This document shows, piece after piece, positions 1 through 5,885 of a DNA stretch of 10,376 bases. Each line of letters opens with the position of its first letter. Within the stretch, counting starts at the first letter, position 1. The notes under the pieces are model-generated. The model was not told the origin of the DNA. It searched no databases and saw only the letters and a program-made list of their open reading frames with translations. A program made the position numbers and the translations under genes. The stretch comes from an uncultured Micrococcales bacterium (lineage in GTDB: Bacteria; Actinomycetota; Actinomycetes; Actinomycetales; Microbacteriaceae): positions 1 through 10,376 of the forward strand of contig CAJXTQ010000014.1 of NCBI GenBank assembly GCA_913060985.1. Direction: 5' to 3'.

Positions 1-44
1 AGTCCTCGAATAAGAGGGTGGGGGTTCAAGTCCCCCCTCGGACA
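1..44 (+). tRNA. tRNA-Leu, 3' part (5' end outside the window)
   Basis: Positions 20-24 (GGGGG) pair with 32-36 (CCCCC) around the loop TTCAAGT, a canonical T arm. Bases 37-43 (CTCGGAC) are the 3' acceptor strand and A44 is the discriminator base. Before the T arm, CCTC (4-7) pairs with GAGG (14-17) around a 6-nt loop, which is the long variable arm of a class II tRNA. Class II plus discriminator A leaves Leu or Tyr. The T arm and acceptor resemble actinobacterial tRNA-Leu as I remember it, so Leu is preferred. The anticodon is outside the window, so the isoacceptor cannot be read. The 3' CCA is not encoded (the sequence continues CAACA). Confidence 0.85.
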
Positions 45-49
45 CAACA

Positions 50-55
50 TAGAAT
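50..55 (+). promoter_or_regulatory. Candidate -10 element for the sirtuin gene (leaderless geometry)
   Basis: TAGAAT matches the TATAAT consensus at five of six positions and ends 8 nt before the ATG at 64. There is no purine-rich ribosome binding site in those 8 nt, so a transcript would start at or almost at the start codon. No good -35 is visible; TTCAAG in the tRNA T loop sits 19 nt upstream and is a weak match. The gene could also be read through from the tRNA. Confidence 0.35.
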
Positions 56-63
56 GATTATCA

Positions 64-873
64 ATGAACCTCTCACCAGCCATTCAGTTCTCAGTTGAGC
101 ACGCACGCAACCACATACGGGACAGAAAGGTTTTGGTAATCACGGGAGCCGGCATCAGTACCGACAGCGGCATTCCTGATTACCGCGGTGAGGGTCACGT
201 TGAGCGCCACCCCATGACCTTTGACACCTTTACTGGTTCACATGCCTCCAGAGCTCGGTATTGGGCCAGAAGTTATGTTGGTTGGCAGCGCATAAATGAG
301 GCTTTGCCCAATCAAGCACATCAACTGATAGCAGAAACAAACTTTTCTGTAATCACACAAAACGTTGACGGTCTTCACCAACAGGCTGGCTCTAAAGAGG
401 TCCTCGAATTGCACGGAACTTTATCCAGAGTCGTCTGCATGAGCTGTGGTTCAATCATCTCTAGGGATGAAATGGACCGCCTTCTGCACGAGCTGAACCC
501 GAATGCGCAGCGGGATTTGGAAGTTGAAATAAGCCCAGATGGGGATGCTGAAATTGAGGTGAGCGAGGACTTTTTGGTTCCACCCTGTTCTCACTGTGGT
601 GGCTTTTATAAACCAGATGTCGTTTTCTTTGGTGAGAGTGTCCCCCAGGACCGTGCCCGGAAAGCCGATCAGCTCGTCGAAAATCATGAAGCTCTTCTGG
701 TGCTTGGTTCGTCGCTTTCAGTCAATTCCGGACTGAGGCTGATCAAGTCTGCACTCAAGCAGGAAAAACCAGTGGTGGTCGTGAACAAGGGCCCAACCAA
801 AGCAGACGGACTTGTGACGGCAAAAATAAACAGCCCAATTGTTGATTGCTTGCCAGGGCTTCTAAATGACTGA
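64..873 (+). CDS. Sir2-family NAD-dependent protein deacylase (class II-like sirtuin)
   Basis: Sirtuins remove acyl groups from protein lysines using NAD+, giving nicotinamide and O-acyl-ADP-ribose; the enzyme acts in the cytoplasm. The 269-residue protein has the whole signature: GAG at 28-30 continuing into ISTDSGIPDYR (31-41), TQN at 98-100 with Asp102, catalytic His117 in ELHG, zinc cysteines Cys125, Cys128, Cys175 and Cys178, PDVVFFGE (184-191), and LGSSLSV (214-220) for NAD binding. The YWARS segment (66-70) and the roughly 46-residue acidic spacer between the zinc pairs resemble class II (SIRT4-type) sirtuins. ATG at 64 places the Rossmann motif about 28 residues in, as is usual. Its stop overlaps the next gene by 8 nt. 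Function as a deacylase is secure; deacetylase versus longer-chain preference or ADP-ribosylation cannot be read. Confidence 0.93.
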   Translation: MNLSPAIQFSVEHARNHIRDRKVLVITGAGISTDSGIPDYRGEGHVERHPMTFDTFTGSHASRARYWARSYVGWQRINEALPNQAHQLIAETNFSVITQNVDGLHQQAGSKEVLELHGTLSRVVCMSCGSIISRDEMDRLLHELNPNAQRDLEVEISPDGDAEIEVSEDFLVPPCSHCGGFYKPDVVFFGESVPQDRARKADQLVENHEALLVLGSSLSVNSGLRLIKSALKQEKPVVVVNKGPTKADGLVTAKINSPIVDCLPGLLND

Positions 874-1441
874 GACAGTTTTAGGGATGTTCCGTCACGG
901 GCAAACTGATTGGAACATCAATATGCGACTGCAGGGCACTGCAGATATTCCACTAAACCAATCGGGAATCGAGCAGGTTGAGTTGGCCGCATCAGTGATT
1001 GGCAAATGGGATGTTCTATTGACCTCTCCCCTGGGTCGAGCCAGGCAGAGTGCGGAGATCCTCTCTCGGGCAATTGGTGTTGAGGCAGAGATTTCAGAGC
1101 GGCTGCTTGAGCGAAGTTTCGGGATTGGTGAAGGTATGACCTATGAACAGTGGCACCAAAGGTATTCCAAATTGGAATCAATCCCCGGGGCTGAGAGCGA
1201 GTTGAGCGTTTTCAGCAGGTCCCAAAAGCTACTTGATGATGCACGCGATAAATACCCAGGGAAGCGAGTGCTGGTAGTCACCCACGGCGCATTGATTCGT
1301 TTCGTTTTGAACCTGGTTACCGACCACAAGCTTCCTCCAAAGGGCGAGCGGCTCATGAACGCATCTCTGCATACTTTTAGATATGCAACCAGCTGGCAAG
1401 TCGATGGCTGGGAACCGGCAGCACTTGGTCTAAAAAAGTAG
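866..1441 (+). CDS. Histidine phosphatase superfamily protein (phosphoglycerate mutase-like)
   Basis: The protein (191 aa) belongs to the branch-1 histidine phosphatases, which transfer phosphate through a phosphohistidine intermediate. The RHG motif is at 10-12 with the nucleophile His11, followed by QTDWN. Arg58 lies in SPLGRAR, Glu83 in LLER is the likely proton donor, and the second catalytic His140 is in VVTHG. The length fits the GpmB/CobC/broad-specificity phosphatase group rather than true glycolytic phosphoglycerate mutase (about 230-250 aa). The substrate is not evident. The ATG lies inside the end of the sirtuin gene (8-nt overlap, ATGACTGA), which suggests translational coupling. 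At its other end the last 12 nt overlap the convergent glycosyltransferase gene. Confidence 0.9.
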   Translation: MTETVLGMFRHGQTDWNINMRLQGTADIPLNQSGIEQVELAASVIGKWDVLLTSPLGRARQSAEILSRAIGVEAEISERLLERSFGIGEGMTYEQWHQRYSKLESIPGAESELSVFSRSQKLLDDARDKYPGKRVLVVTHGALIRFVLNLVTDHKLPPKGERLMNASLHTFRYATSWQVDGWEPAALGLKK

Positions 1442-2494
1442 CCTTGCCAAATTTTCCGCCGATTTATCCCAACTGAAGCTGCTCGCTCTCTCCATCAAAT
1501 CCGCTTTTCTTTGTTCTCTAGTTTCGGCCGCAACCTGAATCTGCTCAATTAGTTGGCGTTTGTCCCCGATGTTGAAAAATAAGCCTTCCTCGCCGGCAAT
1601 TTCTCGGAAAATTGGTATGTCGGAGCAAACCACCGGACACCCAACACTCATTGCCTCAATTATCGGAATCCCAAATCCCTCATCGCTCGATGCGTGCACC
1701 AAAGCGGTTGCGCTAGCGAGATGATCTGCATACGTTTCATCTGTGACTCCGTTCTCAAACTCAACCTTGGCATTCCATTGATCCGCCAAGGACTGCAATC
1801 GTTGCCTGTCTTTTTGATTGATTTTTGAGAGCAAAATCAATTTGTAATCAGGCAAATCCGCAACTGCCTCAATCAAATCTTCGACATTTTTGTACGGCAT
1901 AAAACTGCCCATGTAAACGATTTTTCTCTTGGTTTGAGCCTGAACTATCGGTATCTGGGAAGGGGCGTTGTAAACCACCGTTATGGGCTTGTTGGTGAGT
2001 CGATTTTTGAGTAGTGCATCCTTGGTCGTGTGGGAGACGGTAACTACCTCATCGGCAGCACTCAATAGCAGTTTTTGAGGCCAAAAACTGGTGTGGTACA
2101 ACCTCCAGAGGATCCTAATTAGAGGGTTGAAATAACCAGGCGGCTTTGGGTGTGAATAGTAGATCAAGTCATGAACCGTTAGAACCAGTTTAAATTTCTT
2201 TCCAAAGCTTCCAATTGTTTGCATTGGAGAGAAAATCACATCAAAACCCTCTCTGTTGAGCCTCAAGGCCGAGAGCGGCTCCAACAATGAGGTTGGTTTT
2301 TGAATGCTGAGGTATCTGACACCCTCTGGGAGCGCTTCTAATTGGCGCTGGTCGCTAATGATTGCAGTCAGATGATGGTCCTTAGACAGTGCGTTGAATA
2401 ATTCACTGCTGAACCGACTGATTCCGTCCTGGCTGTCTGGTTTTATGTACCGACAATCGAAGCCAACTTTTTTACCGCTCAAGAAACTTCTCAA
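1430..2494 (-). CDS. GT4-type glycosyltransferase
   Basis: This is a retaining, GT-B fold glycosyltransferase of about 354 residues that would transfer a sugar from a nucleotide-sugar donor, probably to an envelope lipid, glycan or protein. The N-terminal half includes a Rossmann start (KVGFDCRY) and VHDL at 107-110. The C-terminal donor domain has YMGSFMPYKNV (194-204) and the EX7E motif with Glu272 and Glu280 (EGFGIPIIE), then GCPVVCSD. There is no signal peptide or membrane helix. The start is uncertain: TTG at 2494 gives this length, while TTG at 2482 has a weak GAGAAG 4 nt upstream. Either choice lies inside the end of the upstream hydrolase gene, so the two genes are probably cotranscribed and translationally coupled. 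Donor and acceptor cannot be inferred. Confidence 0.9.
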   Translation of the reverse strand: MRSFLSGKKVGFDCRYIKPDSQDGISRFSSELFNALSKDHHLTAIISDQRQLEALPEGVRYLSIQKPTSLLEPLSALRLNREGFDVIFSPMQTIGSFGKKFKLVLTVHDLIYYSHPKPPGYFNPLIRILWRLYHTSFWPQKLLLSAADEVVTVSHTTKDALLKNRLTNKPITVVYNAPSQIPIVQAQTKRKIVYMGSFMPYKNVEDLIEAVADLPDYKLILLSKINQKDRQRLQSLADQWNAKVEFENGVTDETYADHLASATALVHASSDEGFGIPIIEAMSVGCPVVCSDIPIFREIAGEEGLFFNIGDKRQLIEQIQVAAETREQRKADLMERASSFSWDKSAENLARLLF

Positions 2495-3320
2495 TCAGTT
2501 TTGCAACACTGTCTGGTGCTTCGTAGTGGAGCAGGTGTCCAAGCTTTGGAACTGCGTGGAACTCACTATTTGGAAATAGGTTTTGGAGGGCTCTCTGCTC
2601 AGCGATCGGTCCAACAGCATCCCTCTCTCCGGTAATGAGCAAAACGGGTATTTCTATTCGTTCGGCATAGTCGGCAACACTGTTTTTCCCAGCAATTTCA
2701 AATCCTTCAATTGCAACCTCGGGAGAAGAGAAATCACTGAAGTTTTCTTGGTGTTGTCTTGCTATCCAGGCCTTCAGATCGGGTGCTTTTGATTTGATCA
2801 AGGCAGAATTCATCAAATCAATGAAAACCTTGGACTTCAAAACTTCTGGTCGCTTCCTGGCGATTTTGTAATAGCTTCTTACACTTCTACTTGCTAAATC
2901 TCTGGCATAAAAATTTGCCTTGGCAATTGGATTGATCATCACGGCTTTATTTGAACCCATGCGTTGGCTGAGAGCTCTTGCCAATATCGTGGTCCCGAAC
3001 GAGTGGCCAATGGGGACTGTTGACTCTGGCATTTGCTCATATATTCCAGTAAGCCAATTGCTGTATTCGTCAAGCGTTATCTGTGCAAGCGGCTCAGTTG
3101 AGCCAAAACCTGGCAAATCAGGAATGAATATCTCCCAGTCTGGCAAGGCTCCGGCAATGGGCTCGAGACCGTGATGGTTTCCTCTGAAGCCGTGAATCAG
3201 CAGTAGCACGCCTTTGCTGTTGGTAAGGGCCGGATATCTCCAAACGGCACCAGATGGAAAATTGAGTCTCTGCGCACGTTTAACAGCAGCGGCAGCGTAG
3301 TGCACCGGCAGGGAACTCAT
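2472..3320 (-). CDS. Alpha/beta hydrolase fold protein
   Basis: A 282-residue single-domain alpha/beta hydrolase. HG at 43-44 begins the oxyanion-hole region (LLIHGFRGN). DLPGFGST at 68-75 is typical of the family. The nucleophile elbow is GHSFG at 105-109 with Ser107, and the rest of the triad is probably Asp234 (GERDAVGP) and His262 (LGHLLHYEAP). A lid region lies at about 135-210. There is no signal peptide, so it is probably cytoplasmic. The substrate could be an ester, lactone or C-C bond; nothing in the sequence decides. It is first in a two-gene unit with the glycosyltransferase, whose start overlaps its 3' end by 11-23 nt. Upstream of the ATG (CACTGGTTTT) there is no ribosome binding site, consistent with a leaderless message. 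Confidence 0.9.
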   Translation of the reverse strand: MSSLPVHYAAAAVKRAQRLNFPSGAVWRYPALTNSKGVLLLIHGFRGNHHGLEPIAGALPDWEIFIPDLPGFGSTEPLAQITLDEYSNWLTGIYEQMPESTVPIGHSFGTTILARALSQRMGSNKAVMINPIAKANFYARDLASRSVRSYYKIARKRPEVLKSKVFIDLMNSALIKSKAPDLKAWIARQHQENFSDFSSPEVAIEGFEIAGKNSVADYAERIEIPVLLITGERDAVGPIAEQRALQNLFPNSEFHAVPKLGHLLHYEAPDSVAKLIEKFLER

Positions 3321-3326
3321 AAAACC

Positions 3327-3332
3327 AGTGTA
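3327..3332 (-). promoter_or_regulatory. Candidate -10 element for the hydrolase-glycosyltransferase unit (leaderless)
   Basis: On the minus strand TACACT fits the TANNNT -10 pattern and ends 6 nt before the hydrolase ATG, with no Shine-Dalgarno in between. Transcription would begin at or next to the start codon. No convincing -35 is seen. Confidence 0.35.
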
Positions 3333-3359
3333 TTGCGCAAAGTGTCCGTAACCCTCATA

Positions 3360-3365
3360 TAGGGT
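3360..3365 (+). promoter_or_regulatory. Candidate -10 element for the exonuclease gene (leaderless)
   Basis: TAGGGT fits TANNNT and ends 6 nt before the GTG at 3372, the same geometry as the divergent hydrolase gene. An alternative reading is that AGGG (3361-3364) is a short ribosome binding site 7 nt from the GTG and that the promoter is TTGCGC (3333-3338) with TATAGG (3358-3363), but the 19-nt spacing is long. Confidence 0.3.
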
Positions 3366-3371
3366 AGGCGC

Positions 3372-4082
3372 GTGCTGGAATTTGATTTCGAACCTGACCT
3401 ACCTGGCTGGTCAAAACAACTTGTAGGTTTTGATCTAGAGACCACTGGCCTTGATTTGGCCACCTCGCGCATAGTCACCGCATCTGTAGTCGAGATTGAT
3501 GCAGCCGGCGATGCTGTAACTGCAAGGGATTGGCTAGTAAACCCCGGTATAGATATCCCCCTGGAGGCGTCCGCAGTTCACGGAGTAACTACTGAGTTGG
3601 CAAGGCGAGATGGCCAGGAGCCAAAAATTGCTCTTGCCGAGCTCTCTGAGATGCTTGCCAATTACTTTGCAAAAGGGATGACGGTTGTTGCCTTCAATGC
3701 TCCATATGATTTCACCATACTTCGAAATGACCTTGTTCGAAATGGACTGAGTCCCCTACTGGCTAAGCCAGTGATCGACCCGTTGGTAATTGATAAGCAA
3801 TATGTGCAATTTCGGAAGGGAAAGCGAACACTAGGAATTCTTTGCGGTCACTATTCAATTGAATTGGAAAACGCCCATCAATCTTCCGCCGATGCTTTGG
3901 CTGCTGTCAGACTTGCGCAGCAGCAGGCTCGTATTTTTGCCAAAGAAATTGAGGCAGATCCGTATCGTCTTCACGACCAACAGGTTGAGTGGAGCAAACA
4001 GCAGGACGAAAGCTTTGCCAAGTTCATGGCAGATAAGAATCCGAATTTTAAGCTAGTTCCAGGATGGCCTGAGAAGGGTTAG
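3372..4082 (+). CDS. DnaQ-like DEDDh 3'-5' exonuclease (RNase T / DNA polymerase III epsilon superfamily)
   Basis: The 236-residue protein carries the three exonuclease motifs of the DEDDh class. ExoI is FDLETTGLD, with metal ligands Asp21 and Glu23. ExoII is NAPYD, with Asp113. ExoIII is HQSSAD, with His169 as the general base and Asp174. These residues would bind two Mg2+ or Mn2+ ions and remove nucleotides from a 3' end. The exonuclease fold covers about residues 15-190; the last 45 residues are charged and end in a PGWP segment. No polymerase, BRCT or helicase domain is attached, so it is a stand-alone proofreading or nuclease protein. I cannot tell DNA from RNA preference. GTG is the likely start. 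The stop overlaps the convergent rpmE2 stop by 4 nt. Confidence 0.92.
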   Translation: MLEFDFEPDLPGWSKQLVGFDLETTGLDLATSRIVTASVVEIDAAGDAVTARDWLVNPGIDIPLEASAVHGVTTELARRDGQEPKIALAELSEMLANYFAKGMTVVAFNAPYDFTILRNDLVRNGLSPLLAKPVIDPLVIDKQYVQFRKGKRTLGILCGHYSIELENAHQSSADALAAVRLAQQQARIFAKEIEADPYRLHDQQVEWSKQQDESFAKFMADKNPNFKLVPGWPEKG

Positions 4083-4327
4083 CTGAAGTTTTTGTAGCGC
4101 TCGTTGAACTTCTCCACGCGTCCAGCGCTGTCCATGATTCGCTGTTTACCAGTGTAAAAGGGGTGAGAGGCTGATGAGATTTCAACATCGAAAACAGGGT
4201 AGGTGTTTCCATCCTCCCACTCAATTGTCTTATCGCTTGTAACTGTTGAGCGGGTTAGGAATGTTGCTCCGCTTGCCAGATCCCGAAAGACAACCGTTTG
4301 GTAATCAGGGTGAATGTCTGCCTTCAT
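4079..4327 (-). CDS. rpmE2: 50S ribosomal protein L31 type B
   Basis: This 82-residue protein is a component of the large ribosomal subunit and sits near the central protuberance, bridging to the small subunit. It begins MKADIHPDYQTVVFRD and contains WEDGNTYP, SHPFYTGKQR and GRVEKFNERY, all hallmarks of L31. It has no cysteines, so it lacks the zinc-binding CxxC of type A L31; this is the zinc-independent paralog. In many bacteria this form is made when zinc is scarce, but in some lineages it is the only L31, which cannot be decided here. The ATG is preceded by AGAGG (4335-4339, minus strand) at 7 nt. The stop shares 4 nt with the convergent exonuclease gene. Confidence 0.97.
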   Translation of the reverse strand: MKADIHPDYQTVVFRDLASGATFLTRSTVTSDKTIEWEDGNTYPVFDVEISSASHPFYTGKQRIMDSAGRVEKFNERYKNFS

Positions 4328-4366
4328 TTATAAACCTCTGTAGAAATCGATGATTAACAAGCCGAA

Positions 4367-4395
4367 AGTCTAGCACTTCTGAAGCAAAGTATGAA
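4367..4395 (-). promoter_or_regulatory. Candidate promoter of rpmE2
   Basis: On the minus strand TTCATA (4390-4395, four of six to TTGACA) lies 17 nt from TAGACT (4367-4372, a TANNNT -10). Transcription would start near 4360, giving a leader of about 30 nt that includes the AGAGG ribosome binding site. The element begins just past the stop of the upstream ABC ATPase gene, so rpmE2 may be expressed apart from it. Confidence 0.4.
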
Positions 4396-4397
4396 GC

Positions 4398-5183
4398 CTA
4401 AGATTTCGATCTAGCAGTAAATCTGCCCTGGTTGCTGATCACCGTTAGTTGGTAATTGAAGCAGTCGCTGACTCGCTCGCTGGTGAGAACTTGCTGGATT
4501 GGTCCTTGGCTGTGAATCTTGCCCCCGCCAATAAGCAAAGCATGGGTAAACCCCTCGGGTATCTCCTCGATGTGGTGAGTAACCACCACCATTGCCGGAG
4601 CGCTGGGACTCTTTGCATACTCTCCCAAAAGCTGAACAGTTTGCTCTCGGGCAGCCATGTCAAGTGAAGCCACCGGCTCGTCCATCAACATTAGCTCTGG
4701 GTCTGTCATTACGCTTCTTGCTATCTGGACTCGCTTTTTCTCTCCATCACTCAAGGTTCCGAAGGCGCGATCCTCAAATTCGGAGAGACCCCACTCCCCC
4801 AAAACTCGCCTTGCCCTTTTGACATCGAGTTCTTCGTAATTCTCGTTCCAACGTCCAGTTATTCCATAGCTGGCAGTCATTACTGCGTCTAAAACTTTTT
4901 CGCTGTTGGGGATGTGGTCTGTGAGCGCATTTGAGGCGAATCCAATTCTCGTTCTGAGTTCGAAAACATTTACCTCGCCCATTGTTTTGCCAAGAATGCG
5001 AGCCTCGCCCGAAGACGGCTGTATTTGAGCGGCGGCCACCCTCAAAAGAGTTGTTTTCCCGGCTCCATTTGGTCCAATTACTGCCCAACGCTGGTTGGGC
5101 TCAACCGACCAATTCACGTCATCAAGAATTGGTTGACCATTACGCTTGATGGTCACAGATGAGAAATTCACTACTTCTGACAT
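4398..5183 (-). CDS. ABC-type ATP-binding protein without an adjacent permease (YlmA/ModF-like)
   Basis: A single nucleotide-binding domain of 261 residues. Walker A is GPNGAGKT at 37-44, the signature is LSDGEKKRV at 144-152 (Asp replaces the usual second Gly of LSGGQ), Walker B is LMLMDEP at 164-170 with catalytic Glu169, the D-loop is SLD, and His203 is the switch histidine. RFTARSK near the C-terminus makes a basic tail. No membrane-spanning subunit lies beside it, so it either works with a distant permease or has a non-transport role. Family resemblance to the orphan ATPases YlmA and ModF is my recollection and is not specific. The ATG has a modest AGG 6 nt upstream. It is divergent from serB; rpmE2 lies 70 nt downstream. 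Confidence 0.88.
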   Translation of the reverse strand: MSEVVNFSSVTIKRNGQPILDDVNWSVEPNQRWAVIGPNGAGKTTLLRVAAAQIQPSSGEARILGKTMGEVNVFELRTRIGFASNALTDHIPNSEKVLDAVMTASYGITGRWNENYEELDVKRARRVLGEWGLSEFEDRAFGTLSDGEKKRVQIARSVMTDPELMLMDEPVASLDMAAREQTVQLLGEYAKSPSAPAMVVVTHHIEEIPEGFTHALLIGGGKIHSQGPIQQVLTSERVSDCFNYQLTVISNQGRFTARSKS

Positions 5184-5234
5184 ATCTTGCCTAAGCTTAG
5201 CTTTCGAGTTTGTTTATTCCAGCGATAAACACCC

Positions 5235-5240
5235 AATAAT
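5235..5240 (+). promoter_or_regulatory. Candidate -10 element for serB
   Basis: AATAAT matches TATAAT at five of six positions. Transcription would begin at about 5247, immediately before the GGAGG. The -35 is weak (TTGTTT at 5210-5215, 19-nt spacing). The 75-bp region 5184-5258 separates divergent genes and must hold promoters for both. I could not identify the one for the ABC ATPase. Confidence 0.25.
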
Positions 5241-5247
5241 TACTCCC

Positions 5248-5252
5248 GGAGG
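5248..5252 (+). promoter_or_regulatory. Ribosome binding site that points to an ATC start for serB
   Basis: GGAGG is a full Shine-Dalgarno core. Six nucleotides after it lies ATC (5259-5261), in frame with serB. The first canonical start in frame is GTG at 5274, 21 nt from the GGAGG, too far for normal initiation. No ATG, GTG or TTG occurs in frame between the upstream stop (TAA 5226-5228) and 5274. Confidence 0.6.
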
Positions 5253-5258
5253 TTCAAA

Positions 5259-5885
5259 ATCTCAGTTTTAGTAGTGTTTGACGTTGATTCCACGCTAATT
5301 GCGCATGAAGCCATCGAGGAGATTGCCGATGTTCTCGGAAAGCGCGATCTAGTTGCATCTATAACTAACCGCGCAATGCAGGGCGAGATTGATTTCGTTG
5401 AATCATTGAATCTGAGAGTCCAACTTCTCAAAGGCGTGAAGGAAGAAGAACTTATAGAGATTTCCAAGACCTTTCGAATCAATGACGGCGCTTCCGAGTT
5501 GATCGATCATGTGCATTCCATCGGAGGTAAAGCCTGCGCGGTTTCTGGAGGATTCAATAGCCTGCTGGGGCCTATCGCGGAAAAGTTGCGCTTAGACGGT
5601 TATAAAGCAAACACCCTGGAGCTTGAAGGCGGAGAGCTAACGGGCCGACTCATTCCGCCAATCATCGATGCCGATGCGAAGAAAATCGCACTAATCAGTT
5701 GGAGTGAAGAGTTTGGGATTCCGCTGTCAAAGACCGTTGCCATTGGTGACGGCGCCAATGACCTGCTGATGATGGAGGCTGCAGCCATAAGTATTGGGTT
5801 TATGCCAAAACCTATTGTTGCCAATTCCTGCGACTATGTGCTCAACCGACCGGATTTTAGACCGGTTATCGACCTACTCCCTTAG
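5259..5885 (+). CDS. serB: Phosphoserine phosphatase (HAD superfamily)
   Basis: SerB hydrolyses O-phosphoserine to serine, the last step of serine synthesis, in the cytoplasm. Numbered from the proposed ATC start (208 aa), motif I is FDVDST with nucleophile Asp8 and acid/base Asp10, motif II is VSGGFN (Ser96), motif III is Lys141 or Lys142 in DADAKK, and motif IV is GDGANDLL with Asp164 and Asp168. The cap covers about residues 20-75. There is no N-terminal ACT domain, unlike longer actinobacterial SerB proteins. The start is the oddity: GTG at 5274 would give MFDVDST and delete the hydrophobic first beta strand (VLVV), which the Rossmann-like core needs. A strong GGAGG lies 6 nt before ATC 5259. 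The assignment to phosphoserine rather than another small phosphate ester is by family. The stop overlaps the convergent fabI stop by 4 nt. Confidence 0.88.
   Translation: MSVLVVFDVDSTLIAHEAIEEIADVLGKRDLVASITNRAMQGEIDFVESLNLRVQLLKGVKEEELIEISKTFRINDGASELIDHVHSIGGKACAVSGGFNSLLGPIAEKLRLDGYKANTLELEGGELTGRLIPPIIDADAKKIALISWSEEFGIPLSKTVAIGDGANDLLMMEAAAISIGFMPKPIVANSCDYVLNRPDFRPVIDLLP

Noticed and set aside
1..63. tRNA 3' end as an integration site for a mobile element
   Set aside because: No integrase, direct repeat of the tRNA end or foreign-looking gene follows. The downstream genes are housekeeping and match their surroundings.
4341..4357. AT-rich imperfect dyad (AATCATCGATT) upstream of rpmE2, considered as a Zur operator
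   Set aside because: It lacks the extended TGAAAATnATTTTCA-type symmetry of actinobacterial Zur boxes. The match is too weak to call.
4774..5088. A 104-aa open frame on the minus strand within the ABC ATPase gene
   Set aside because: It lies in another frame of a gene with every ABC motif intact, and its translation has no protein-like features.
5191..5200. Perfect 10-bp palindrome CTAAGCTTAG upstream of the ABC ATPase
   Set aside because: It is short, has no flanking symmetry and is not repeated nearby. It could be an operator but may be chance.
5274..5276. GTG 5274 as the serB start
   Set aside because: It is 21 nt from the GGAGG and would remove the first beta strand of the HAD core, so ATC 5259 is preferred despite being non-canonical.
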